Source of the DNA: Acidobacteriaceae bacterium
GTDB lineage: Bacteria > Acidobacteriota > Terriglobia > Terriglobales > Acidobacteriaceae
Direction: 5' to 3'
Length of the DNA stretch: 64,000 nucleotides
NCBI GenBank assembly: GCA_003170825.1
Contig: PMYL01000019.1
Location: 171,676 to 235,675 of the forward strand
The translations under genes were made by a program, and so were the position numbers. The first letter of the stretch is position 1. Each line of letters begins with the position of its first letter. Positions 10,728-19,912 of this stretch are shown in pieces. Below the pieces are notes generated by a model that worked only from the letters and a program-made list of their open reading frames with translations, was not told where the DNA came from and did no database searches.

Positions 10728-10923
10728 TGTTGAATTCCTCCGTGCAGTTCATGCACCCTTACTGAGATGGTCCGACCTCATCCCTGCGTTGTCTGGCAAA
10801 GTGCCTCATTCAAAGAAGAATGGACTGCTAAACATTCTACAATCATAGTGTTATGAAATATGTATCACGATCTTCAAGGAGCCTCCGAACAGGTTGCAAA
10901 GCAAGGCCATCGGTGAATCGTGG

Positions 10924-11922
10924 TTATTCGCCGGGGAAGCGGACGCCGAGGGCGGTGCGGGCGGATTCGAGAAGGCGAGCCATCGAAAGCGACAGGGCGT
11001 GGGGGATGACCGGGCTTTCGCGCTTGCCCTGACGGAGGAGCTCGCAGAAGTGGGCGGTTTCGTAGTTGAAGCCGCCGGCGATGAAGGGCTCGTGGAGTTC
11101 GACGATGCGGTGGTCGATGTAGTGGATGGTGGCGCGGGCTGGGTTCCACCAATTGGCGTGAATGAGGACATAGCCGCGCAGGGCAGAGAGCAGGGCGTCG
11201 CCGCGGCTGAGCAGGTCGAGGCCGGTGTGCAGTTGGGCCATGCCGCGTTCGTGCTCGGTCTGGAAGAGGGCGAGGGAGTCAACCCCTGCCGCATTGACCA
11301 TGCCCATGGTCTGCACTCGCTTGAGTTCGCCGAGCCAGTCGAGGGCGAGAAAGGCCTCATACGGCCCGATGCCCATGATGCTGCCGCCGCCGAGCGCGGC
11401 CGAATGGAGGGCGTGGGTTTTGGGGAGGGTTGCGTCCGCGTGGCCGGCGCGCACGAAGCCGACCGGGCCGATGGGGTCGGCGGCGAGATGCTCGCGGAGG
11501 CGCTGGTAGAGGGGAAAGAAGGGTGGCTTCATGGCTTCCATGAAGAGGCGGTCGTGGCGGCGGGCCGCTTCCAACATGCCGGCCAGTTGGCGTTCGTTGA
11601 GCGCGGCGGGTTTCTCGCAGAGGACGTGTTTGCCGGCGGCGAGAGCCTTGAGGCAGATTTCGGCGTGGCTGTCGGGATGGGTGGCGACGTAGATTGCGTC
11701 CAGGTTGGTGGACAGGAGCCGGTCAAGCGAGTGAGAGTGCTGAGGGACGCCGAACCTGAGGGCGAAGGCCTGGTTCCGTTCGCGGTTGCGGCCCCAAACG
11801 GCGTGGAGCGAGGCGGCTTCGACGGCTTTGAGGCCCTCGGCAAAGCGCGCGCCGGCGCGGCCTGGGCCGATGATGCCCCAGCGGATCAGTTGCAGTGGTT
11901 CTTTCACTTTCGGCAATGCCAT
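10924..11922 (-). CDS. Gfo/Idh/MocA-family NAD(P)-dependent oxidoreductase
   Basis: About 332 residues from the ATG at 11922. A longer reading to 11979 is rejected because its extra 19 residues are encoded by an intergenic repeat. The N-terminal Rossmann fold starts with WGIIGPGRAGARFAEGL; CEKPAALNERQ carries the conserved EKP motif of the family (Lys near residue 95), and GGGSIMGIGPYEAFLALDWLG is the usual substrate-side segment. Family members oxidise or reduce sugars, inositols and bile pigments; the substrate here is unknown. It stands alone upstream of dapD in the same orientation. Confidence 0.88.
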   Translation of the reverse strand: MALPKVKEPLQLIRWGIIGPGRAGARFAEGLKAVEAASLHAVWGRNRERNQAFALRFGVPQHSHSLDRLLSTNLDAIYVATHPDSHAEICLKALAAGKHVLCEKPAALNERQLAGMLEAARRHDRLFMEAMKPPFFPLYQRLREHLAADPIGPVGFVRAGHADATLPKTHALHSAALGGGSIMGIGPYEAFLALDWLGELKRVQTMGMVNAAGVDSLALFQTEHERGMAQLHTGLDLLSRGDALLSALRGYVLIHANWWNPARATIHYIDHRIVELHEPFIAGGFNYETAHFCELLRQGKRESPVIPHALSLSMARLLESARTALGVRFPGE

Positions 11923-11947
11923 CGACTCAATGTACCGCGCCAAGCGT

Positions 11948-12005
11948 TCCCAGGTCTCAAGAGCGAGACCCTTCGGCAAGCTCAGGGCAGGCTCTGGGGC
12001 ACCCA
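11948..12005. repeat. Intergenic palindrome family copy with an internal extension
   Basis: TCCCAGGTCTC and GAGAC are followed by an inserted segment (CCTTCGGCAAGCTCAGGG) and then GGCTCTGGGGCACCC. The same kind of extension occurs at 49930-50045. It lies between dapD and the oxidoreductase gene. Confidence 0.55.
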
Positions 12006-12044
12006 GATTGTTTGCTCTCGCACAGATTTGCCCGCTCGTTTCCT

Positions 12045-12893
12045 CTACCGCAGCAAATCTTCGAGGGCCGTGCTGAGGTTGGTTTTGTCGTCGCGGTATT
12101 TAACGATGACGGGGGCGTAAAGCGAGAGGCCCCATTCCCGACCCTTGCCTTTGGTGACGGCGCGGGAGCCGGGGACGACGACGGCGTTTTCGGGGATGAT
12201 GAGGGGCAGCTCTTCCGTGGCGCGGAGGATTGTGCCGTTGACGAGGTCGAATACGGGTGTGCCGCGGGTGAGGATGGTTCCGGCGGCCAGGACCGCGCCC
12301 TTGCGGACGATGGTTCCCTCGTAGACGCCGGAGTTGCCGCCGACCAGCACATCGTCCTCGATGACCACCGGGCCGGCGTTGACCGGCTCGAGGACGCCGC
12401 CGATCTGGGCCGCTGCGCTGAGGTGGACGCGTTTGCCGACCTGGGCGCAGGAGCCGATGAGGGCGTGGGAGTCGACCATCGTGCCCTCGTCAACGAAGGC
12501 TCCGGCGTTGATGTACATGGGCGGCATGCAGACCACGCCGCGGGCGACGTATGCCCCGGCGCGCACCGAGGAGCCGCCGGGGACCAGGCGGACCCCGTCG
12601 GAGGCGCCGAAATGGCGGACCGGGTAGGTGTGCTTGTCGACAAAAGAGAAGCGGCCGGCGGCCGACTCCTCAAAGACGCCCAGGCGAAAGCCAAGCAGGA
12701 TGCCCTGCTTGACCCAGGCGTTGACCCGCCAGCCGGTGGGCAAGGCAGGGTCCGGCGAGGCGGCGCGGACTTCGCCACATTCGAGGGCTGTACGGAGCGA
12801 AAGGAAGGCCGTCATGGCGGATGGTTCGCCGATGGCGGAGGGTCCGGCGGCAAAATGCCGTTCAATTTCCTGTTGGAGCAGGCGTGTTGTCAT
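12045..12893 (-). CDS. dapD: Tetrahydrodipicolinate N-succinyltransferase DapD
   Basis: 282 residues, close to the usual 274. It transfers succinyl from succinyl-CoA to tetrahydrodipicolinate in the lysine/diaminopimelate pathway. [13 protein letters not shown] and [51 protein letters not shown] are diagnostic, with the hexapeptide repeats of a left-handed beta helix spanning about 105-215. It works in the cytoplasm as a trimer and feeds peptidoglycan cross-linking. No other lysine gene is in the window. Confidence 0.96.
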   Translation of the reverse strand: MTTRLLQQEIERHFAAGPSAIGEPSAMTAFLSLRTALECGEVRAASPDPALPTGWRVNAWVKQGILLGFRLGVFEESAAGRFSFVDKHTYPVRHFGASDGVRLVPGGSSVRAGAYVARGVVCMPPMYINAGAFVDEGTMVDSHALIGSCAQVGKRVHLSAAAQIGGVLEPVNAGPVVIEDDVLVGGNSGVYEGTIVRKGAVLAAGTILTRGTPVFDLVNGTILRATEELPLIIPENAVVVPGSRAVTKGKGREWGLSLYAPVIVKYRDDKTNLSTALEDLLR

Positions 12894-13024
12894 TCCATCT
12901 TGAGTTTATCAACCCAGGATGGAATGACGATGGCGGGGGAGGGGCTAGGGCCTTTGAAAGTTTCAGCGCACACGATAAGCCTGCGCCGGCCAGGAACGGC
13001 CAGCGGCGAGAATATTGCTGAACG

Positions 13025-13366
13025 TCAGGCCGCGGCGCCAGACGCCTGTTTGGCCCTGGCGTGCCCGTTCAGCGAGACCGGTTGGAGCCGGAAGGAATTC
13101 TCACCCTCGGGAATCATGGCCAGCGGGATGGGATTTCGATTCAGCTTGCCGTGCAAGTGTTTTGACTCCAGCCAGGCGCACAGCCGGGGATCGTGAATCT
13201 CAGGCTGGCCCTGCCAGAAATCAGGGTCCAGCCCACACTGAATCTGCAAATGATCCAGTTGCAACTCGATGACGGCAATGCTCTTAGGGAAATAACGCCG
13301 GACGTTCGTAACACCGATGTGCAGTCCAATCGCGCCATAACCCTTGGAATGTGTTTTGACGACCAT
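13025..13366 (-). CDS. Hypothetical cytoplasmic protein
   Basis: About 113 residues from the ATG at 13366 (AAGAGCAGG upstream; a GTG two codons earlier is the alternative). Contains a plausible folded core, [22 protein letters not shown], then [33 protein letters not shown], with even amino-acid composition and no low complexity, which argues for a true protein rather than a shadow frame. No family recognised. No signal peptide or membrane segment. Confidence 0.55.
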   Translation of the reverse strand: MVVKTHSKGYGAIGLHIGVTNVRRYFPKSIAVIELQLDHLQIQCGLDPDFWQGQPEIHDPRLCAWLESKHLHGKLNRNPIPLAMIPEGENSFRLQPVSLNGHARAKQASGAAA

Positions 13367-13372
13367 ACGCAC

Positions 13373-13759
13373 CTGCTCTTCAACGTGGGACGAGGTCAGT
13401 CTAGGGAGTCAGACAGGGGTAAACCGCTTGGTGGTGACTGAAATCCGCGATGCGGATTCCTCATTTGATCCTCACCAGCCAGAAAGTCCGAAGTGGGAAG
13501 ATCGTGCGCTTCCTTTTCGGCCCTGTCATGAGTTCTTCGAGGTGCCTTTCCGTTGGAACCCCTTTCCCTAGAGTCCGCTTTGCAATCGCGCAAGAGAAAC
13601 CACTCCTCGACCGCATTTTGCCAGCGGCCATGCGGCGCATCCGCGCAGAATGATCCGCATGCGGAGTGGCATCAACCTGGTTCCCATATCGGAGCCGATT
13701 GCGGAAAGCTTTAGTCATAAGACAGAAATAATTCAGACGAAGGTACGCAGCCGGAAGAG
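13373..13759. other. Gap of 387 bases with no supported gene
   Basis: Short overlapping frames occur on both strands, but none has protein-like composition or a ribosome-binding site. The stretch holds two small palindromes: AATCCGC-GAT-GCGGATT near 13442 and TCCGCATGCGGA near 13653. Function of either is unknown. Confidence 0.4.
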
Positions 13760-14905
13760 TTATATTACCGAGCGAATGGCGTCCCGGAGCGCGCCGGCCA
13801 CTTCCTCTTGCTGGCTGGCGGCGATGCGGTTGAAGAAGGGGAGGGCGAGGGTGCGCCGGGAGATGGATTCAGTGAGGGGGAGCGTGGCCACGACTGCGCT
13901 GGGATGCCTGCGCCAGGCCGGCTGCAGATGGATGGGGGCAAAGTAGCGGCCAGTGGCGATGCCGCGGCGGGCAAGGGCGGCATGCACGCGGTCGCGGTCA
14001 ACGTGTTCCGGCAGGCGGACCACGTAGACGAACCAACTGATGATGCGGCGGGGGAGGGTGAGCGGGGGAAGTTCGAGGCCGGAGACGGGGCGGTCTCTGA
14101 GGAGCGCGTCGTAGCGCTCGGCGGCGGCCTGGCGCAGGGCGAGCATTTCGGCGATGCGGCTGAGCTGCACGCGGCCCAAGGCGCAGGCCAGTTCGGAGAG
14201 ACGGTAGTTGTAGCCGTGCTCGGCGTGGTCGAGCCAATCGCCGATGCCCGAGCGAGCCTGACTGCGCCCTTGGTTGCGGAGGCTGCGCAGGCGGGCGGCG
14301 TGTGCGGGATCATGAGCCAGCACGGCGCCGCCTTCGCCGGTGGTGAGCTGCTTGTTGGGATAGAAGCCGAGGACGGCGAGGTGGCCGAAGCAGCCTGCGC
14401 GGCGGAGATCGGGCTGGTCTCCAAACTGGGCACCGATGGCCTCGCAGGCGTCTTCAATGAGGACCAGGTTGTGGCGGCGGGCGATGGTTTGAAGAGCGTC
14501 CATTTCCGCGGGAACGCCGAAGGTGTGGACGACGAGGATGGCGCGGGTGCGGGGCGTGACGGCCCGCTCGACGCCGGCGGGCGAGAGGTTGAGGGTGACG
14601 GGGTCGATCTCCGCAAAGACGGGCGTGGCGCGGACCTGGAGGACCGCGTTGGCTACTGCAATGAATGCGAAAGAGGGAACGATGACCTGGTCGCCTTCGC
14701 CGATGCCGAGGGTGAGCAGAGCGAGATGAAGGCCGGCGGCGCCGGAGCTGACGCAGACGGCGTGGGGGACGGAGTGGTAGTCGGCCAGAGCCGCTTCAAA
14801 GGACGCCAGTTCGGGGCCCATGCTCAGGCGCGGCGTGCGCAGGACGGCCGTGACGGCGTCGATCTCGGCCTGGGTGATGTCGGGCGAGGAGAGTGGGATG
14901 GTCAT
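13760..14905 (-). CDS. DegT/DnrJ/EryC1/StrS-family sugar aminotransferase
   Basis: 381 residues, fold-type I PLP enzyme. The Schiff-base lysine is K185 in FYPNKQLTTGEGG, with D152 (IEDACEAIGA) for the pyridine nitrogen and SSGAAGLHLAL near 55. Members aminate 4-keto (or 3-keto) nucleotide-linked sugars. Here the next gene upstream in the same orientation, 59 bases away, is a NeuC-type epimerase, so an early step in making a nonulosonate or amino-sugar surface glycan is the best guess. The remaining genes of such a pathway (NeuB-type synthase, CMP transferase) are not in the window. Confidence 0.9.
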   Translation of the reverse strand: MTIPLSSPDITQAEIDAVTAVLRTPRLSMGPELASFEAALADYHSVPHAVCVSSGAAGLHLALLTLGIGEGDQVIVPSFAFIAVANAVLQVRATPVFAEIDPVTLNLSPAGVERAVTPRTRAILVVHTFGVPAEMDALQTIARRHNLVLIEDACEAIGAQFGDQPDLRRAGCFGHLAVLGFYPNKQLTTGEGGAVLAHDPAHAARLRSLRNQGRSQARSGIGDWLDHAEHGYNYRLSELACALGRVQLSRIAEMLALRQAAAERYDALLRDRPVSGLELPPLTLPRRIISWFVYVVRLPEHVDRDRVHAALARRGIATGRYFAPIHLQPAWRRHPSAVVATLPLTESISRRTLALPFFNRIAASQQEEVAGALRDAIRSVI

Positions 14906-14927
14906 GGTTTGCTCGGGGCTATGGTTG

Positions 14928-14966
14928 GCGGGTTAGCAAGTTAGCGAGTTAGCAAGTTAGCTAGTC
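14928..14966. repeat. Short tandem repeat of AGTTAGC(A/G) units
   Basis: About five imperfect 8-base units (GGTTAGCA, AGTTAGCG, AGTTAGCA, AGTTAGCT, AGTCAGCC) fill the gap between the aminotransferase and epimerase genes. A similar run lies at 38343-38388. Confidence 0.6.
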
Positions 14967-16149
14967 AGCCGGTCAGGGGCGCGGGCTGTTTGATGAGCAG
15001 GCCGTCGAGCGGGACGGTGGCGAGGACGCGGGCGATGATTTGGGCGGCGGTTCCGTCGCCGTAGGGGTTGACCATGCCGCTGAGGGATTTTCGGAATTCC
15101 GGACTGAGGGCGCGTTCGATGGCGGCAAGGATTGCTGAGGTTTCGGCGGGCGCGTCGATGACGTTAAGGGCGCGCTCGCGGCCCTGCTGGCGAATACCGA
15201 CGTTGACCGTGGGCAGGGCAAAGGAGGCCGCTTCCATGATGCCGGAAGACGAGTTGCCGACCATCGCGGCTACCTGGCCCAAAAGGCTCCAGTAGGTGAC
15301 GGCGTCGAGGTTGACGAAGATGTGGGTTTGGGGGCGGGTTGCGGCGAGGGCGCGGGTGCGTTCGATGAGCGCGCGGCTGCCGGCGTCGGCGTTGGGATAG
15401 ACGAAGAGGATCTGGCCGGAGGCCTGGGCGAGCGCGGCGAAGAGGGCGTCGGCTTCCGCGGTTGTGTCTTTGAGGATGGTGACCGGGTGATAAGCGGCGA
15501 GGAGCGTGGGCGGCTGGAGCGTGAGGCCGAGGCGGGCTTCGAGGGCGGGGCGGTCGAGGAGCGCGGAGCGGCGGAGATGGTCGAGCGAAGGCGCTCCGGC
15601 GTGATGGACTCGGCCTGGCTCCTCGCCCATGGCAATGACGCGGCGGCGCGCGACGGGGGTGGAGGTGAAGTGGATGTGGGCCAGCTTGGTGAGGGCGTTG
15701 CGCACCTGGTCGTCGATGGCGCCCTGGCTGATTTCGCCGCCTTCGATGTGGGCGATGGGAATGCGCAGAGCGAGGGCAACGGAGGCGGGGGCCAGCATCT
15801 CATAGCGGTCGGCGATGAGCAGCAGCAGATCGGGGCGCCAGGCGGTGAGCGCGTCGGCCAGGCCCAGGATGGCGAGGCCGATGGTCTTGGCCATGCCGGT
15901 ATCGGTGTCTGAGCTGAGCAGGCACTCGATGCGCGCCTTGATGGGAAAGCCGTCGCGCTCGATTTCCTTGAGTGTGGAGCCGAACTCCGGCGAGAGATGC
16001 GCGGCGAGGGCAAAGACGCCGATTTCGACTTCGGGGTGGGCGGCAAGTTCGCGCAGGGGCCAGTAGAGGTGGCTGTAATCGGCGCGCGAGGTGGTGATGA
16101 CGCCAATGCGGCGCTTGTGCTTTGCTGCGCTCATGGGGGTTTCGTTCAT
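14965..16149 (-). CDS. neuC: UDP-N-acetylglucosamine 2-epimerase (hydrolysing), NeuC/LegG type
   Basis: About 394 residues from the ATG at 16149; the frame stays open to 16272 but the added residues look non-coding. Features of the family are RRIGVITTSRADYSHLYWPL at the N-terminus, DRYEMLAPASVAL, IPIAHIEGGEISQGAIDDQVRNALTKLAHIHF in the middle and GNSSSGIMEAASFALPTVNVGIRQQGRER near the C-terminus. This subfamily hydrolyses UDP-GlcNAc (or a bacillosamine derivative) while inverting C2 to give free ManNAc or a related sugar for sialic, legionaminic or similar acids. It is paired with a DegT aminotransferase downstream. The exact substrate cannot be read from sequence. Confidence 0.9.
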   Translation of the reverse strand: MNETPMSAAKHKRRIGVITTSRADYSHLYWPLRELAAHPEVEIGVFALAAHLSPEFGSTLKEIERDGFPIKARIECLLSSDTDTGMAKTIGLAILGLADALTAWRPDLLLLIADRYEMLAPASVALALRIPIAHIEGGEISQGAIDDQVRNALTKLAHIHFTSTPVARRRVIAMGEEPGRVHHAGAPSLDHLRRSALLDRPALEARLGLTLQPPTLLAAYHPVTILKDTTAEADALFAALAQASGQILFVYPNADAGSRALIERTRALAATRPQTHIFVNLDAVTYWSLLGQVAAMVGNSSSGIMEAASFALPTVNVGIRQQGRERALNVIDAPAETSAILAAIERALSPEFRKSLSGMVNPYGDGTAAQIIARVLATVPLDGLLIKQPAPLTG

Positions 16150-16353
16150 AGGGAACGGTTCTTGAGGGATCGGTTCACAGGAGAAGTATAAATTGGCGGA
16201 GGATTGGGGCGAGCATGGGCTGAAAGGGCCAAACTTTCCGACGATGCGGCCGGAGTGGACGGTCGCATACACTGAATGGGGCTTTCAATGAGAATGGGAA
16301 TAGTTACGCGGCTTTTCGGGAGAAGTGTTCCAGCCGCGTTGGGAAAGAGACTT

Positions 16354-19300
16354 ATGAGAATTGCTGGGCCGTTGGCCCTTGTTCTTTTTGCGGCAGTTGC
16401 GGCATCGGCCGGAGCGCAGGCGCGCTTTGACGCGGAGGCGGTGCGGCTGAACAATCGGGGCGTGGCGCAGATGAGCCAGCAGTTTACCGAGCGCGCGGCG
16501 GAGACGTTTACTGCGGCGTTCAAGCGGGACCCGAAGCTGGCGCAGGCGGCGATCAACGAGGGGATTGCGCTGATGGCTCTGCAGAAGCTGGACGAGGCGA
16601 AGAAGGCACTTCGTGCCGCTCTCGTTTTGGACCAGAATAACGCTCAAGCGTGGTACAACCTGGGCCTTGCGCAACATGCAAACAACGAGCTGGAGCCGGC
16701 GCTGGAGAGCTTCCAGGAGGCGGCGAAGCTCGATCCCAGGGATGCGGATTCCTATTATTTCGAGGGCGTCTGCTACCAGGAGATGAAGGAGTTCGACAAG
16801 GCAATCGCGATTCTGCAGAAGGCGCTGGAGATCGACCCGCAGCACGCGTCCTCGGAGTTTGCGATAGCGCGGGCGTTGCAGCGCTCCGGCCATGTGGAGG
16901 ATGCGAAGGCGCACTTCAAGCGCTTCCAGCACTTGACCAGCGCCAAGATCGGGGCGCCTATCGGGCTGGCTTACGGGGAACAGGGGCGCTATTCGACGGT
17001 TACGCCGGTGCAAGAGCCGGAGACGGGCAAGCGCGCGATGATTCCGGTACGGCTGGTGGATACTCCGCTGAGATTGCCAAGTGCCGGCGTGCCATGGCCG
17101 TGGACCACAAACGGCGGCGCATGCATGATGGACGTGACCGGAGATGGCCACATGGACCTGGTGCTGATGCAGACGGGTGCTCAAGCCATTCGTGTGCTGC
17201 ACAACGAAGGGAATTGGCAGTTCGATGAGATCGATGCTGCCGGAGCGGGCCTGAAGGCAACGGGGCGCGCCGTGGCCTGCGCGGTGGGCGACTATGACGG
17301 CGATGGGTTGAACGATCTGGCGGTTGCGCTTGATGACGCGGTGCTGCTGTTTCGCAATTTAGGCAAGGGCAAGTTTCAGGATGTGACCGCCGAAGCTGGG
17401 CTTGCGCCGCGCAATCGGCCTTCGGGCATTACGTTTGTGGATTATGACCACGACGGGGATCTGGATTTGCTGCTGACCGGCGCACCGCTCAAGCCGGGCG
17501 ATGCACCCAATGTTTTGTGGCGCAACAACGGCAACAAGACGTTTACCGAGTGGACCGAGCCGACGGGATTGGGCGGAAGCGGGAAGACGGCTGCGGCGAT
17601 TCTTACGGACTTCAACAACGATCACGCGGTGGATTTAGCTGTGACTGGCGATGGACCCGCGCCGCTGATTTATGTGAATCCGCGGGAGGGAAAATATCCC
17701 ACCCAACCGCTCTACGAGAACGCAAACTTGCCGCCTACCGTGGGGATTGCGGTGTTGGACTTTAACAAAGACGGCTGGATGGACATTGCCGTGACGCACG
17801 CCGGCGCGCCGGGACTCACGCTTTGGCGGAACGTCGAGGGGCCCGGCCATGTGGGGCGGCGGTTTGAGCGCGTGGAGTTGCCTCTGCATGGAGCGCTGAG
17901 GGGATGGGGTTTGACGGCGATCGATATCGACAACGACGGATGGATCGACCTGGCGGCGATTGTGGAGACCAAGGCGGGGCCGCAGGTGCGCGTCTTCCGC
18001 AATCGAGGCGATGGAACTTTTGAGGATGTGAGCCACGCGCTGGGGCTAGATGACGTGAAGCTTCAGGCGCCGCGCGGACTGATTGCCGCCGATGTGGGCG
18101 GCGACGGCGCGGCGGATTTGATTGTGACGCAGTTGAACGCGCCGCCGGTGCTGCTGCGCAACGTGGGCGCGAACAAGAACCATTTTGTGCGGCTCGATTT
18201 GACGGGGTTTGCGGACAACAAGACGGCGCTGGGCGTGAAGGTGGAGGTATTTGCAAGCGGACATTGGCAGAAGTGGGAGCTGGCCGGCGCGTCGGGCTAC
18301 CAGACGCAGGCGCCGCCGCAGATTCTTGTTGGGTTGGGCGATGCGGAGGGCATCGACCTGCTGCGGATTTTGTGGCCGACGGGCGTGCTGCAGGATGAGA
18401 TCGACTTGCCGCATCAGCCTGTGATTGCGATGAAAGAGGCCGACCGGCGCGGGAGTTCGTGCCCGGTACTGTTCGCGTGGGACGGGCATAAGTACAAGTT
18501 AGTGACGGATGTGATTGGCGCGGCGGTGGTGGGGCACTGGTTCACGCCGACGCGGCGCAATACGCCCAACCCCGGCGAGTGGATCAAGGTGGACGGCGCG
18601 CAGGTTGCGCCGGTGAACGGCAGGCTGAGCTTGCGCTTCATGGAGCCGATGGAAGAGGTCAACTACATCGACCAGTTGAGGTTGGTTGCGGTGGATCACA
18701 AGGAGAATGTGGAAGTGAATCCGGATGAGCGGTTCCTCGACGATCCGCCGTTTGCTTCTGGGCGCGTGGTGGCTACAGAGGGAGCGCGGCTGCCGGTGGG
18801 CGCGTGGGTTGGGGAGGGCTCCAATCTGAACGACGTGCTGGACGAGGTGAGCAGGCGCGATCACAAGTTCGCGAGTGGATTCACGGCGCTGCCCTACGAT
18901 GGGTTTGCGAATCTGCACACGCTCACGCTGGATTTGGGCGAGATAAAGCAAGGAGCGCCGCTGCGGCTGCTGATGACCGGCTATGTGAACTACTTCAGCG
19001 CGACTTCGCTGTATGCGGCGTGGCAGGCGGGCGTGAAGCCGATTTCGCCGTACGTCGAGGCGCAGTTGGCGGATGGTTCATGGGTGCGGATCTCGGACGA
19101 TGTGGGTTTTCCGGCGGGACTGGAGCGAACGATTGTGGTGGACCTGACCGGCAAGCTGCCGAAGGGTGCGCGGCGCATACGCCTCAAGACGAATTTGCAG
19201 ATTTATTGGGATCAGGTTTTGGTGGACCAGAACTTGGATGCGGAGGCGCGCACAGAAGAGGTTCCGTTGGCGCTGGCCACGCTGCATTTTCGTGGGTACC

Positions 19301-19821
19301 CCAGGCAGATTGAGGGCGCGAGCCCTGGGGATCTCGACTACGACTATGACCGCGTGAGCCTGACTGGGCCGTTTCAGCATCAGCGCGGCAACTATACGCG
19401 CATGGGCGACGTGACGGCGCTGGTGAAGAGCATCGACGACCGCTATGTCATCTTCGGCAGCGGCGAGGAGATTGCGGCGGAGTTCGACGCGGCGAAGCTG
19501 CCCGCGCTGCCCGCGCACTGGAAGCGCGACTACTTCTTCTACGCCAACGGATTCGTCAAGGATATGGATTGGTGGGATGCATCGCCGTTCACAGTGGCGC
19601 AACTGCCGTTTCATGCGATGAGCGCCTATCCTTATCCTGACTCTGAGGAATATCCGCAGGACGCGCAGTCCCTGGAGTACCAGTTGAATTGGAATGATCG
19701 CTTCGATTCGGGTGAGCCGGTGTGGTCTTATCGCTTCGACTACCGGCTGCGGCACGCGACTCCGGCGGAGGATTTGGCGCCTTCATTTACGCGGGCTACA
19801 GGTGGGACCGAGGTGCATTGA
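16354..19821 (+). CDS. Secreted TPR-VCBS/FG-GAP-ASPIC/UnbV (CRTAC1-like) giant protein
   Basis: About 1155 residues from the ATG at 16354, chosen because GGGAAAGAGA precedes it and MRIAGPLALVLFAAVAASAGAQA is a clean signal peptide; in-frame ATGs back to 16276 lack a good site. After the signal come about five TPR units (30-200: QAWYNLGLAQHANNELEPAL, DSYYFEGVCYQEMKEFDKAI), then VCBS/FG-GAP blades with Ca-binding DxDxDG loops (GDYDGDGLNDLAV, VDYDHDGDLDLLL, IDIDNDGWIDLAA), an ASPIC/UnbV-like segment near 630-690 (GVKVEVFASGHWQKWE) and a 450-residue C-terminal region I do not recognise. It probably acts outside the cytoplasm in protein interaction. It faces neuC divergently. Confidence 0.85.
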   Translation: MRIAGPLALVLFAAVAASAGAQARFDAEAVRLNNRGVAQMSQQFTERAAETFTAAFKRDPKLAQAAINEGIALMALQKLDEAKKALRAALVLDQNNAQAWYNLGLAQHANNELEPALESFQEAAKLDPRDADSYYFEGVCYQEMKEFDKAIAILQKALEIDPQHASSEFAIARALQRSGHVEDAKAHFKRFQHLTSAKIGAPIGLAYGEQGRYSTVTPVQEPETGKRAMIPVRLVDTPLRLPSAGVPWPWTTNGGACMMDVTGDGHMDLVLMQTGAQAIRVLHNEGNWQFDEIDAAGAGLKATGRAVACAVGDYDGDGLNDLAVALDDAVLLFRNLGKGKFQDVTAEAGLAPRNRPSGITFVDYDHDGDLDLLLTGAPLKPGDAPNVLWRNNGNKTFTEWTEPTGLGGSGKTAAAILTDFNNDHAVDLAVTGDGPAPLIYVNPREGKYPTQPLYENANLPPTVGIAVLDFNKDGWMDIAVTHAGAPGLTLWRNVEGPGHVGRRFERVELPLHGALRGWGLTAIDIDNDGWIDLAAIVETKAGPQVRVFRNRGDGTFEDVSHALGLDDVKLQAPRGLIAADVGGDGAADLIVTQLNAPPVLLRNVGANKNHFVRLDLTGFADNKTALGVKVEVFASGHWQKWELAGASGYQTQAPPQILVGLGDAEGIDLLRILWPTGVLQDEIDLPHQPVIAMKEADRRGSSCPVLFAWDGHKYKLVTDVIGAAVVGHWFTPTRRNTPNPGEWIKVDGAQVAPVNGRLSLRFMEPMEEVNYIDQLRLVAVDHKENVEVNPDERFLDDPPFASGRVVATEGARLPVGAWVGEGSNLNDVLDEVSRRDHKFASGFTALPYDGFANLHTLTLDLGEIKQGAPLRLLMTGYVNYFSATSLYAAWQAGVKPISPYVEAQLADGSWVRISDDVGFPAGLERTIVVDLTGKLPKGARRIRLKTNLQIYWDQVLVDQNLDAEARTEEVPLALATLHFRGYPRQIEGASPGDLDYDYDRVSLTGPFQHQRGNYTRMGDVTALVKSIDDRYVIFGSGEEIAAEFDAAKLPALPAHWKRDYFFYANGFVKDMDWWDASPFTVAQLPFHAMSAYPYPDSEEYPQDAQSLEYQLNWNDRFDSGEPVWSYRFDYRLRHATPAEDLAPSFTRATGGTEVH

Positions 19822-19830
19822 GACCGAGTA

Positions 19831-19911
19831 AAACAAGAGCAACCGCAGGTCCTTCGGCTTCGGTCGCTGCGGCGACCTGCGCTCAGGATGACAGCGTTGT
19901 GGTGATTCAAT
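19831..19911. repeat. Copy of the AGGTCCTTCG...GACCTGC-GCTCAGGATGACAG repeat
   Basis: Arms CGCAGGTC and GACCTGCG surround a CTTCGGCTTCGG-type spacer, followed by CTCAGGATGACAG and GTGGTGATTCAATC. It matches the inside of the inverted-repeat segment at 6570-6842, including the flanking AAAAGC and GGTTCAATC ends. It sits directly in front of the amidase start. Confidence 0.55.
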
Positions 19912-19912
19912 C

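Noticed and set aside
8931..10733. 600-codon plus-strand reading frame opposite RNase J
   Set aside because: Antisense shadow of a clear RNase J gene, with Gly/Val/Asp-biased composition typical of GC-rich antisense frames.
11923..11979. N-terminal extension of the Gfo/Idh/MocA protein
   Set aside because: The codons come from the intergenic repeat and lack family homology.
14928..14966. CRISPR-like spacing of short repeats
   Set aside because: Units are 8 bases without unique spacers; it is simple tandem sequence, and no cas gene is present.
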